Below, piece after piece: positions 1 to 12,500 of a DNA stretch of 64,000 nt. How positions within the stretch are numbered: the stretch's first letter is position 1; every line of letters begins with the position of its first letter. The notes beneath the pieces are model-generated. The model was not told the DNA's origin and searched no databases. It saw nothing but the letters and a program-made list of their open reading frames with translations. The DNA is taken from assembly GCF_030035675.1 (NCBI RefSeq), contig NC_084493.1, forward strand, positions 26,046,203-26,110,202. The letters run 5' to 3'. This DNA comes from Rhineura floridana (Eukaryota > Chordata > Lepidosauria > Squamata > Rhineuridae). The position numbers and the translations under genes are program-made.

Positions 1-140
1 AACAGCTTATCTCTGAATACCCATTGCTGGGAACCATAAGTGGGGAGAACTCTGTTGCACTGGGGTCCTGCTTGCAGGCTTCCCATAGGCATTTGGCTGA
101 CCACTGTCAGAAATGGTCAGTGGGCTAGATGGGCCTTCTA
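1..140 (+). repeat. CR1 LINE 3' end (cut by window edge)
   Basis: It carries the CR1 3' pattern seen repeatedly here: CTGAATACC..TTGCTGG, ACTCGGGTCCTGCTTG-like, TTCCCATAGGCA and GATGGGCC. It matches copies at 44225-44400 and 47330-47500. Confidence 0.7.
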
Positions 141-165
141 ATTAATGTATGCGTGTATGTTCTTA

Positions 166-757
166 GCTCAGTATTGTCTACACTGATTGGCAGCGGCTTC
201 TCAGTGTTTCAAACAGGGGGATCTCCCAGGCCTACCTAGAGTAGGGATGGAAAGATCTGTCAATTTCAGTTCTCTCTGTTTCCAGTCTTTAAATTCGGTT
301 CTCCACATTTTTGCAGAAATTTGCATAAAATAAAATAAAATCCTTATGAAAATGCTTCGGCATGTTAGTGCAAATTTCTCCTAATAAATACATTTTTTGT
401 ATTGTTTTGACTCATGCACACATTTTGCAATCATGTTCTCCTAATATAATGCATTTTAGATGCTATTTTCACTAAAATATTGATTTTTATGCACACTTTC
501 CCCTAATATATGCATTTTTGTTAACATTGGTTGGACAACTGTATTGCAAAATTCAGATAACTGCGAATTTCGAAGGGTGGCTGTGTTCCAGTTCTCATAT
601 TATTTCAGAAAGTGTGACTTTAATAGATTCAGTTTGAAATTGCGAACTGAATTGAATTCCTCCCCCACCCCTTACCTAGAGATACAGGGGATTGAAGCAA
701 GGGTCTTCTGTGTGCAAAGCAGATGCTCTCACCTTTTAGCATATAGCCCTTATCAGG
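166..757 (-). repeat. tRNA-derived SINE, split by a hAT insertion
   Basis: The left part (about 166-241) has the TCAGTATTGTCTACACTG motif and the right part (about 674-757) has the antisense tRNA-like region (GGGGATTGAAGCAAGGGTC). The 432-bp element at 242-673 separates them. Confidence 0.7.
242..673. mobile_element. hAT-type MITE, family A, 432 bp
   Basis: It is flanked by perfect 8-bp target duplications ACCTAGAG (234-241 and 674-681). Ends are TAGGGATGG and the complement of AAGGGGTGG. The interior is AT-rich with repeated TTTTTATGCACAC and CCCTAATAT phrases. Similar copies lie at 42503, 52676, 37410-39005 and 58510. No transposase frame is present. Confidence 0.85.
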
Positions 758-775
758 TGGCAGTACACAATTATT

Positions 776-1300
776 AGAAAGTTAGCCCTATTGGATTTAA
801 TGGGGATTTCCTTCCAAGTAAGCATGCATGGGAACAGGCTGAGTGTGCCTGGAATTTCATTCTTTGACCCCAGTTCTGTGAATGTTTATCCAGTGAGTAC
901 AACGACAATGCATAATGATTAGAGTGCAAGCCCAATTGGATTTAATGGGACATTCTAAACATGCATGGGCTCTCATTGTAAGTCTGATTGGATAGGCATG
1001 AAATTTACTACTGGCTGAGTAAAGATGGAGACTGGGTCAGGCTGTGAGACAGGTATGTGAAAGGAATTCAAGTTGCACCTGACATACAGGCTGTGTGCAT
1101 TTTAAAGCACATTCAAAGCCAGGCCTGCTACAGGAACTTCTTTGTTGTCTTCTCCTGCAGCCACTTTTTTTTCAAACTTTCCCAGCCTGAAAAAGAGTTC
1201 TGCTGAACTCAGAAACTTGCACACCACTTTGTGATAATTAGTGGACTCTAATAATGGCATCCAATGTACTAATAGCAAATGTATTAATCAAGAGCCAAAT
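776..1300. other. Intergenic, short palindromic repeat phrases
   Basis: Contains short phrases such as TTGGATTTAATGGG twice (about 790 and 937), typical of a small lizard repeat also seen near 61470 and 57590. Nothing coding was seen. Confidence 0.4.
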
Positions 1301-1309
1301 CTCAAGCAG

Positions 1310-1625
1310 CCAAAATGGCACCATCCGTGCCCCAGAGGGAGAAATCAGCAGACTAGGATTTACAGAAGTCTAAAAAAAAAAAAAAAGTTACAAATGTTGC
1401 AAATGTTTACTGGGGAGGGGAGTCACAAAACAGCTCCGTGTGCATGCACAATAGGCACAGAATGCTGATTGACTGTTGGGAGGGACCTAAAACCAAAGGT
1501 CGGGTGGGGAGGGGAAATGGAGTGGAGTATCCTGGGAGAGAGCATGGCTGGCTGGCACCCTGAACAGGAGCACTCTACCCTGCAATATTTTCTTGCAGCT
1601 CCCACTTGTTAAACCACTGGTGCTG
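1310..1625 (+). repeat. Unclassified interspersed repeat X, copy 1
   Basis: It shares GGAGTATCCTGGGAGAGAGC, CATGGCTGGCTG and CTGCAATATTTTCTTGCAG with 2880-3160 and, inverted, with 5985-6110. An A-tract interrupts it at 1370-1387. It has no long frame; family unknown. Confidence 0.55.
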
Positions 1626-1799
1626 TTTGTATTTTTTTTCTAACAGAAGAATCTTGCAGCCTGCACTTGCTTGTGATGCACACGTGTGCATGCGTCCTTC
1701 AGACAAGTCCTTTCCACAGTACAAACAATCCCTGTGTTTCATAGCTTGTTCGGAAAAGCTTGCAAGGGAACCCTTAGGTTTCAAAAGTTCTAATTAATG

Positions 1800-2760
1800 T
1801 GAGAAATCAGTAGGCTAACTGAAGTCTCTCAGTGCATCAAAGTCTTCCTGATGCCAGAGGGAGTTGTTGCTTGCCTGGGAGAAAAAGTAGAGGCATTAAC
1901 CTCCTTCCTTCTTCCTCTGCTTGTTGGTAGTGACGGCTAGTTGCGGCGTAACTAGACAACCAGGAAGGAGAACAAATGCATCAGCTGCACTCCTGACATC
2001 AGAGAGAGTGTATGAGACAGAGTGTAAATGTGCATGTTTTTAGCCTAGTCTCGATGCAAAACAACAGAGGAGCAGGGGCTTGTGAGATCATGATTAACAA
2101 GGTTCATAGTTCATTATTAACAAGGGTTCTAGTGACAAATTGGCTCAGTCATTTAAGCTGAAAAGGGCCATCCGGTTCTGCAGGGAGGAGAGGAAGTTTT
2201 TGGCTGAGGTGGGGAATATGGCAATAGTGCTGTGTGAGAAGGTTTCCACGGACCCTGCAAGGAAGATGCTTATTAATTTGAAATTGTCAACAAGCTAGAT
2301 TTTCTTTCTCTCTCTTCTCCATTCTTCTAGTTGATGATGTAATAGGAGATGGTTTAGTTGTAACGATCCTAGGCTCTGCTTTATGTTTTGTAAATTGTTT
2401 TGCATTGATTGAAATGGTTCATTTTTATGTTTTTCTTTGAAATTAATAAAATATTTTTAAATAAGAAGGAGAGGGGGGAGGTCGTGGTTTCCTGGGAACA
2501 GCTGCAATTGCTGATCAAACACATTATTGTCCTGGGTCAGAAAGATGCTGGGTCAAAAAAAGTACTATTAGCCATAAGAGGGGATGAAGATTTGAGATTG
2601 CTTTTTGACACAGCTATGGCTCAGTCTTATTTTTTGTTTTATCTGGTTTTTTTATTGGAACACATTATATTGATTGATGTCATCCATAAAACCACACAAA
2701 TCACAGAATTTAAAACATAAATAAAATTCTGACCATAACTTAAATAGGAGAAAGATTCAG
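1800..2760. other. Intergenic, no recognised gene
   Basis: A tail-like stretch at 2400-2460 (AT-rich, with AATTAATAAAATATTTTT) looks like a LINE 3' end, but I could not assign a family. The rest is unrecognised. Confidence 0.35.
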
Positions 2761-2859
2761 ATATAGTGTTTGTGTCCGGACCTGGGGGGGGGGGGAAGTG
2801 GGTAATCATTCCCTCTATTTTCGATGTTCAGGTTGTGGGTACCATTCCTTTTGTAGCCA

Positions 2860-3165
2860 AAATAGCACCACCCACACCCAAGACAGAGGCATCAGCAAGT
2901 TTGGGTGTGTAGGGGAAACCCAACAGTTTGCAGAAGTACAAAGGTATTTAGGGGAAAAAATGAAAACATCCCAATGAGGACTAAGGTCACAGAATGCCTC
3001 CTGGATGTTGGGATGCGGGGGAAGATGGAAAGCTGGAAGGCAAAGTAAATGGAATGGAGTATCCTGGAAGAAGGCACGGCTGACTAACTGGAACAGTGGA
3101 CAGGACCACTCCACACTGCAACATTTTGTTGCAGGCCCCACTTGTACTAAAACGGTGTTTTTCGG
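2860..3165 (+). repeat. Unclassified interspersed repeat X, copy 2
   Basis: It shares GGAATGGAGTATCCTGGAAG, GGCACGGCTGACTAACTGG and CACTGCAACATTTTGTTGCAG with copies 1 and 3. The antisense frame here is a repeat by-product. It ends about 250 bases before STOML1 exon 1. Confidence 0.55.
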
Positions 3166-3422
3166 ATTGCATATAATCAAGAGAAAAATGGCAATAATTC
3201 TGATGCACAACGCAAACAACGACTTGAAAGAGGCATCAAAATAAGACAATCTGCTGCAAGTAGGAACTGCATGTAAACATCTTTCTTCCCTGATGCTTTT
3301 TCTTTGCAGAATTAAAGATCTGGTAATGCAAGGCTCTTTATAATGCACTTCAAGGAGGAAGGCATGAGCCACTTTGAGGAGAGGAGAGAGCAAAGTTCAG
3401 AGGCTTGAGAGATAACTCGAAA

Positions 3423-3570
3423 ATGTTTAGCCGGTCCGGATACCAAGCCCTCCCTCTGGGAGATATTGAACAGCTTCAGCAATCAAGCAACTGGCTGAAT
3501 GATCCTCAAAGGGGTTTCCTTTCACCTGGGCACACATGGAACCCACTGGAACAAGTGCAGAAGGGATCAG
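3423..3570 (+). CDS. STOML1: STOML1 coding exon 1
   Basis: This exon encodes the cytosolic N-terminus with the GYxxL endosomal sorting motif. The donor is ATCAG|GTAAGT and it ends in phase 1. No CpG-rich promoter is visible upstream; the preceding 100 bases are purine-rich. Confidence 0.92.
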
Positions 3571-6500
3571 GTAAGTACTGGATTTAAAGATATAAGAAAA
3601 GTCCCATTGGACCAGACCAAAGACCCTCCTTAGCCCTGTCCCAGATGAGCCAATCAGATGCCTTTGAGATGCCGCACAAGCAGACCATGTAGGCAATAGC
3701 CCCTTTTACTGTTTATTATCTTGTTATAACATGTCTCTCCTACGTTTCCTCCAAGAAGCTCAAGGCAATGTGCGTGGTCCTCCCCCTACCTCACCTGTAG
3801 GCTAGGTTGAGACACAGGCCTGGTTCACACATCATGCACAAGCATGTGGACCCCTAGAGAGGAGATCTTACTTGCTTTGCTGTTCTCTGGCCATTCTGCT
3901 GCTCAGTTAAGCCATGATTTGGTTTAGTGTGTCGTCCAAGCCCAGGTTTGTGGTTCATCTTTCTCCAGACTGACCTTGAGCTGTAACAAAGATTTGTTTA
4001 CAGTTCGTTTACAGTTTACAGTTCATAGTTTGTCTGGGAGAGTTAAATCACAAGCCTGGTTCAGATGCTAGCTTAGCGCTAAGCTGAGTCAAACCATGGT
4101 ATAGCTCAGCACAGTGGAGCCAAAGTGTTGTTTAGTGTGCAGTTGGACACAAAATATGGAGCTGAGGAAAACTGCAGTTGGAAAGCTGATAATGTGCAGT
4201 TTGAAAAATGGGGTGTGGGGAATTAGACACGTTAGGTGTATGTGCTATTAAACACTTAAAACACTTAAAAGACAAGTAATGTCAAGGACAGCATGTACAC
4301 AAATTATATAAGGGGAGAATCCATATTTAAAGCAAACTGCCCAAACATATTAAAACGCTGTCTTCTTTTTCGCCAGAACCCCCTCTTCTTCACTGTTGGG
4401 CAGGTAACTTTTTGTCACATCTTTGTAAATAGTCTTAAGGTACTCCTTTTTGTTTGCACCTGTTTGTTACTAAACTAAAGCAGATCCAGAAATGAATAAT
4501 CACTATATAGTAGATAAGAACTACTGACTCCTGTGGAGAAACCACCACTGATACAGCATGTCAGCAAGGAGCGAAGCAGGTTTTGTGTTCATTTGGCTTT
4601 TCTTTTTTATCAGTGTGGGGTGTCTGATGGGGAATTTGTGCAGCTGGAAAATCTGCTTTAAGAGCAACCAGAGAGGACCAAAAGGGCTACCGTCTCCTCC
4701 CTAGGAGCCTGCACCTCACACGTTTATGCTAAGCCATGGTTTGGCACGATGTGCAAACCATGGCTGAGTGACTGGCCCAAGGTCACCCAGCTCTGTGGGT
4801 GAGTGGGGATTTGAACCTGAGCCTCTCCGGTCCTAGTCTGACACTCAGACATTTACACCACACTGGCTCACTGTTGTTCCATAGCACTAGTGCTCAGCAG
4901 CATCCTAGTACTCTACGCAGTAGCTGCAGTAACCTCGGTTTGAATTTGAGTCATGGTAGAATGGGGCTTCAGCGTTTGAGAGACAATGTGGTGTTGTGGT
5001 TAGAGTGTTGGACTGGGGCCTGGGAGGCCAGGGTTCAAATCCCTACTTGGCCATGAAACCATGAAGCTCACTGGGTGATCTTGGGCCAGTCACTGTCCCT
5101 CAGCCTCACAGGGTTGTTGTGAGGATAAAATTAGGAGGGGGAGAACTATGTTTGTATGCCACCTTGAGCTCCTTAGAGGAAAAGTGGGATATAAATTCAA
5201 TTAATTAATTAAAAAATAAAAAAGAGTGGGGCAGCCCTGCTGGATCAGACTATAAGTCCCTCAAGTCCAGGGATGGAGAACATGTGGCCTCCAGATGTTG
5301 CTATCTAACTCCCATCAGCCCCAGCCAACATAGCCAATATTCTGGGATGACATGAGTTGTAGTCCAACAACATGTCGAGGACCAAGAGGCTTCCCATCCC
5401 TGTTCAGGTCCAGCATTCTGTTTTCCACGGTAGCCAATCAGGTGACTTCAGGAATCCCCCAAGCAGGGCATGAAGGCAATAACCCTCCTGTTTGTTGCCA
5501 CTGCTGTCCAGAATCTGGTATTAAAATGCCAAATGCCTTTGAACATGGAGGGTGTTGTTGCAAAACAGATGTGACAGCTTCTAAGTTTGTCATTTTAAAA
5601 AAATGCTTAACATAAACATGTAGTTCGGCCCTAATTAACTGAATCTATATCCTACCCAGGAGCCCAGGGCAGCAAACAAACAAAACAATTTAACAAGAAA
5701 AAGAAAAGCATACTAAAAACAATTTAAAACATTCCAACAATGCAATTACAACTAAGAGCATGCTAAAACACAGTTAAAAACATGCTTTCATCAGTGATCT
5801 TCAGGTTGCCAGGAATAATCCCCTTTGGCCATCAAATGCCTGGGTCAACAGGAATGTTTTCAGATTCCTCCTGAAAATCAATAGTGATGGAGACAGATGC
5901 ACCTCACTGAGGGCATTCCACAAACGGAGCCACCGCAGAAAAGGCCCTGTCATGGGCCAGCACCAGCCAGGCACTACACATGAGACCCACAACAAAATAT
6001 TGCAGTGTGGCATGTGCCGGTTCAGGGTGCCAGTCAGCCTACCATGCCCTCTTCCAGGATACTCCATTTCATCCCCACCCCACAAGTTGGTCAGCAGTCC
6101 ATAGCCAGCATTCTTCCTAAGAGCTTCTGTTGTTGTTGTTGTTGTTCTATTTTTACTTATTTATTTGTACTTCTGCAAACCTGCAAACCTTGAGGTTCCA
6201 CAAAGCCTGCAAATACTTCTTTCTCGTGCGTGAGTAGCACTGGTTGGGCTACATAAAGATCCATGTTTGGAGAACTGAGATTGTTGTTGTTAGTATATTT
6301 GATGACAGATAGCTAGATAAATAACAGGAATGTTGCTACTGTCTTCTATAAGTGGATTGAGAACTAAAAGGATACATTCCCTACACAAAACTAACAAAAC
6401 TGACAAAACAGCTCCTTCTTTATAGTCTTCCTCTTTTTCCTCAGATTCACCCCAAGGGTGCTTGTCGTGGGTTTGCCATGGGATGGTCACCGCCTTTGTG

Positions 6501-9500
6501 TTCCTCATCACAGCCCTTCTCTTCCCCATCTCTGGCTGGTTTGTTCTGAAGGTAAGAACTGGAGATGAGGAGTAACAAATCTGATGCCTGATTGCTTGAG
6601 TGGGAGAGACGTTTCCTCCTTGCCTTGAGATGGATTCGTTTCAGCTCCTTTGCAAGTTGCTTTTGTCCAGGCTGAGCACTGATGTTGGGTCACTCACAAC
6701 ATGGCACTGACATTGCAGGGAGTGGGTTGAAGAACACATCAGTGATGTTACAGGCACTGTCAATAGATATCCATGACACTTACGTCATCAGGTTCCAAGC
6801 AGTTCTTGAAAAATATGACTGTTTCAGGAATATTGTATTGTTCCAGACCTGGCACAGACATTACAGGTTGTAGATGCAGCTGTGTTGCTTACATAGTGAT
6901 GTTATGGGCACTATCAACAGGCATACCCAGGGGTGTAGTTGTCTGAGGTCTTGGGGGGACTTAGAACCCTTACTTTGTTGGGTGCAAGGTCCCTGTGACT
7001 CCAGCATCCTACAAGCCAATCAGCTTGAAAGGGGAGTGTGTTAGCCACTAAGAAGAGTCCTCTAGTGTGCTTCTTAGTCCTTTCCTGATTATTGAAGCAT
7101 AGCAAAAAGGAGGAGAGGATGGGGATGTGACTATTATGAAGGGGCCCTGCACATCTGAATTTGCCACTACACTATTGCTCATAACACTTATGCCATCACA
7201 TTCCAAAATAACTCTCAAACAAATGCTTCATTGGCTGTGAGTCTGCAGTTCTTTTCGCAACTAATGGGGCCCGTTGATGGACTCTAAATACTAACAATCC
7301 TATACGCGTGTATTCAGAAAGCATTCATTAGGGTTTATTCAGTAGGAAGAGCTTTAAGGATTGCAGCCTAAAAGTAGTTTAACTACGCCTACTGAGCACT
7401 ACCTGTGCAACTTTAACAATTGGCACCTAAGTTTGCTTATTTTTCCCTCTCCATCCCCTTTTCCACTTGTGTCATAGATTGTAAGCCTGCAGGCAGGGAC
7501 TGTTTGCTTTTTAAATATTGGTTCAGTGCTAAGTTAATCGTAGGTGATTTATAAATGATTGAGAAATAATACCTTTAAAAAAGAGTTTAAATGCTAGTTA
7601 ACAAGTTTTTGGTAAAAGTAATTAGAACTGCATTTGTCACTGCCTTGAAGCAGGCAAGTAGTTTCAACGACATTTTTATAACTCCTTTCCTTCCCTCCCC
7701 AAGGTTCAAAATGGAAACTTTTTTTAAGCAATGGTTAAATAGGTCAAACAAAATTGTTTACTGGAGTTTAGGGACCTCAGACATTTACTTTCCTCAAATA
7801 ATCTGTGCAAATCCTTCTATATATGAGTTAGGAACATGGAAAGCTGCCTTGTACTGAGTCAGGCCATCGGTTCATCTATCTCAATATTGTCTACACTGAC
7901 TGGCAGCAGCTGTTCAGGATTTCAGACTGGGTTTTCTCCCAGCCCTACCTGGAGATGCCGGGGATTAAACCTGGAACCTTCTGCATGCAAAAGTTGGGCT
8001 TAAAAGTGGGAAAAGATACACAAAGCATTTTTCAAACCGAGGTTTCAATTTATTAGATCATAGGAAGCTGCCTTAAACCAGGTTAGACTATTTGTTCATC
8101 CAACTCTGCTGGCGGTGGCTGTTCATGGTTAGTGCATGAGTCCATCTGCCCTTTTCCTTTAGTTTCTGGGACTTTTTTCAACTTTCCAGATAGTTCCGGC
8201 TTATGAGCGAATTACTGTGTTCCGTTTGGGGCGGATCCGAGCCCCCCAAGGACCAGGCGTGGTTTTGCTGCTGCCCTTCATCGATCACTGGCAACCAGTG
8301 GATCTACGGACACGGGCCTTCAGCATCCCACCATGTAAGGTGAGTCATTCCTGCCTTGGAAGAAGGTGCTGGCCAGGAGGCCACACTGGTGGCTGGTGCC
8401 CATTGGTGTGGCATAATGGTTAGAGTGTCAGACTGGGACCTGGGAAACCAGGATTTGAATCCACACTTGGCCATGAAGTCAGCTGGGTAACCTTGGGTCA
8501 GTCACTGTCTCTCAGCCTAACCTACATCACAGGGTTGTTGTGAGGTTAAAATTGGGAAGGGGAGAACCATGTTTGTATGCCAACTTGAGCTCCACGGAGG
8601 AAAGGAAGGATATAAATGAAATAAATGAATGAATGAATTGGAACTGGTAGGGCAGAAGTAAAGTGGAATTTAGAGGGGGTGGAACAGAGCTAACAACAGT
8701 TTAAAAATAAAACTGCCTCTGCAGTATGTGATGTATCCCATTAGTGCAGGGATGGGGAACCTGTGGTCCTCCAGATGTTGTTAAACTATACCTCTCATCA
8801 TCACTGCTCCTTGGCCATGCTGGCTGGGGCTGATGGGAGTTAGAATGAAAGAACGGCTGGAGGGCCACAGGTTTCTCATCCCTGCACTATTGGATATCAG
8901 TATTAATGTCAATATCAATACTAGTCATATTTATTTTTAATATTATTAATATTGATATTGGGGCTCCTCCAGTCTGGTGTTGCATTGCGGGTGTATCCTG
9001 CAACATGTTCCTGGGACAATCAGAGTGCACTGGTGAAGGATTTATTCTGCTTTAGTTTATTCTGCAATGCTTCCCCAATACTGCCACATTATTGCTGTCC
9101 AGAGGGGCTGTAGCACAACAAAAGTAGAACAAAAACAAACCAGAGCATTCGTGGTGTAAAAAGTTATGAGATTTCAGCAGGAAGCTACAGGAAGTGCACT
9201 GACTGGAAGCAGTGTGACTGCCCCCAAAACGTTTGGAGTTGCAAACAGCAGTGAAAGTCGGATTGCATGTGACCGCATCATGAGCACAAATTATAATGAC
9301 TGAATTAAATATGGAGGGGCTCTCATACTCTCTTAACACCTGACCAAACCCTTAGAATACATGGAACTATTCTGTTGTTGCCTTAAGGGGGCCAGAAGAC
9401 TAAGGGCTCATCCAGACGACTGCAAAATGTGATACACAATCGCTTCGTGTTTTCATTATTTTTCGGTCGTCCATATGACATCACACGCTGTTGCGCTTTT

Positions 9501-12500
9501 TTACAGGTTAAATCCGCTCCTGGCAATACCGCAAAAAATGCGATTTGCCTTTTAAAATCGGGAATCATCCGCTGTGCCTTCAGGAGCTGGGACACAATAC
9601 GGCGGACTTTACAGCTGATGGGCGTTTCCAGTTCTTGGGCGTTTCCCGTGCCCCTTCTCCTCATTCCAGCCAATCACGTATCTGCACTTTTGCGCATGTG
9701 CGTGAATATGGGGGTGGGGGAAGCCTGGGAAAATTGAACCAATCATCACCATGGTGGGGTGTTGGGGGGTGGGCTCTGCAACTACTGCGCAGATGCAAAA
9801 TTCCAAGTTTATTTTTAGCCAGCCTGCAAACTGGGCGGCCGCTCTGGGTGAGATCTGCAATTGTGGTTGTGTGTAAAGCCTCCCTTTTCCTGGCTGGTCT
9901 CACTGAAGTATGGCTGGTTGGTGCAGGGAGCCGCTCTTGGATCGGGCGGGGAATGCGGGCAAACAGCCCCGCTGCACTGAAGCCCATCCTGGAGATGCCC
10001 TAGACTGAATTTGGGACCGTTTGCGAGGCAGATGCTCTTAATATGTATAAAGGTAGAAAAGCAGGGAGCAGGAACCCCCCTTTGGGGCCCCTCCTCGAGG
10101 AGCTGCTTTTGGAAGGCAGCCAGGCTTTCCGGTGTTCCCTCTAATAACAGAAACGAAAATGGAAGGGCAGGGAGCAGGAACACCCCTTTGGGGGGCCCTC
10201 CTCAAGCAGTGTAGTCCCTTCCTGTATTTTTGTTAGCTTGCATTTGCGGTATAGCGCAAAAGCGGCTGTATGCTTTTCTACCTTTATACATATTAACGTT
10301 TCTGGAGATACACAGGGCTGACAATTCCACTTATTTCTCCAGAAATGCAGGTAAATGGGAGGGAGAGGTGGTAGTGGTTGTGACAAGGTGTTCTCAAAAA
10401 TGGAAGGGCAGGGAGCAGGAACCCCCCTCAGGGGGGCCCTCCTGCAGGAGCTGCTTTTGGAAGGCAGCCAAGTCCTGGCTTTCCAACGGAAAAAGAAGGG
10501 AGCCAGCAGTTTTGTCCCTTCACGTCCCCTCTCCTGCTCCCCGATTGGTTCTAACCCAGATAAAATGAGTTATAATTGTAATGGGTAATAACAGAAGAAA
10601 ACATGAATTGTCCTTGTGTGGGCTCGAACCGCAGCCGAAGGCGCTAACTGATTGCACCACAGAGAGACCTGCAAGTAGCAAGCAGCAAGGAATTCCTTTA
10701 CAGCCACAGGGAAATTCAAACTTTTGCGCTCTAATGTTCAAGCGCATGCACAATATTGTGCGTTGCAAAGGGGGGAAGGAGCACACGTCATTTTTTTGTG
10801 AACCAATTGGCTGATGGGAGTGGTTTTACAGGCGGGGCTTGGAAAAAGGGAAAAGGATGTACGGATCTTCCCGGGCGCAAAAAACACGTATTTTTTAAAT
10901 CGGAAAAAAGCGGGGGGGGGGGAAAGACAGTGAGGACTGTCAGATGGCAAACCAGATATGAAAAACATGGATTATCCTGCTCCGTTTGGATGAGCCCTAA
11001 GGCTGCCTTTTCCCATATAGGAATTTGTTTTATTATAATAAGTCAGACTATTTCTCTGCCCAGCCCAATAATGTCTGTTTTAGCTGGTAGCGGTTTTCCA
11101 GGGTCTCGGGCATAGGTCTTTCCTATCGCCATTCCCTGATCTTTTTAACTGACGATGCCGGGGCTTGAATCTGGGACCTTCTGGATGCAAAGCATGTGAG
11201 CTACCACTGAGCCATGGCTTTTCCTTCCCAAGAGCATCATGACTTCACTGCTCATGTAAGAGGCTAAGGAAAGTCTTGTTGGGATAATACAGGCTCAGCT
11301 GTTGTACTGGGTGGTGCCAGTCCCATCACACAATTCCTCCCATGTCCGTTTACCTTTATAAAGGCTGTAGCTCAGTGGGAGGGCACATGTTTTGCATGCA
11401 GGTTCAATCCCTGGCATCTCCAGATAGAGCTGGGACAGATCCTTGTCTCAAACCCTGGAGAGTCTCTAATATTGAGCTAGATGGGCTAATGATTTGACTT
11501 GATATAAGGCAGCCTTTCCTAACCTGGTGCCGGCTAGACGTTTTGGACTACTCCCATCTTCCCTGATCTTGGACTTTCTGGCTGGAATCGATAAGAGTTG
11601 TAGTCCAAAATATCTGGAGGGCACCAAGCTGAGGAAGGTTGGTTTTTTTCAGGTATCATCCTCACATTTATTTCCATTGCACATCTTGTACCCAGAAAGA
11701 ATTACTCAGGGAAAGCCCCGTATGAGGATTCTTTAGTCACAGAACTCAGTTTTCATGATTGTATTTATCTGCTGCTTAATTACTGAAGTTTCTAAATGGT
11801 GTTCATAAAAATTATAAAAAGCATAAAATGGATAAAATCAACTACAATTCATCACGGCAACAGAAAACTCCCTTAAAATGTCTGCTGGGGGAAAAAATTG
11901 TCTTTGTCAGGCAACTGAAGTTCAACAGGTAGGGAGCCTGTCTGTCTAATCTCAGCCAGGAGGGAGTTCCATAGAATTGGGCCCGCAGTACTGAATACAT
12001 GACTTCTGGTGGATACGAGCTGTGCATCTCAGCCATGGGGGGAACACTACCAGAGACTCCCCCAAACTTCTCACTGATAGGACAGGGATATAAGGGATCA
12101 GACAGTCCTTAAGGGATCCTGGCCTTACAAATTAATACAAGTACCTTGAACTTGGCTCAGTAACATATGAGCAGTCAATCCAAGCTTTTATATGCTTTTA
12201 AGCACCAGTGTTATATGCTGGTGGAAATCTGTCTCCGCCAAAAGTCTACTGCAGCATTTTACACCAGCTGGAACTTCTGGGCCACGCCCAAGGGTAGCCC
12301 CAAATAGAGCACATTGCAGTAGTCAAGTCTTGAGGTTATTGTTTCTGGTCCTCTGCAGCTAACATCCAGAGATGGTGTGCTGGTGTCTGTTGGGGCTGAT
12401 GTCCAGTTCCGAGTTTGGGATCCAGTGCTTTCAGTCATGATGGTGAAAGATCTCAACTTAGCCACCCGGATGACTGCTCAGAATGCCATGACCAAGATAT

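Noticed and set aside
2815-3393. 192-codon minus-strand frame
   Set aside because: It lies across repeat X, has no recognised domain, and matches nothing in the other copies as protein.
9545-10183. Frames of 100-150 codons inside the Harbinger-like element
   Set aside because: They overlap on both strands, lack transposase motifs, and reflect GC-rich low-stop DNA.
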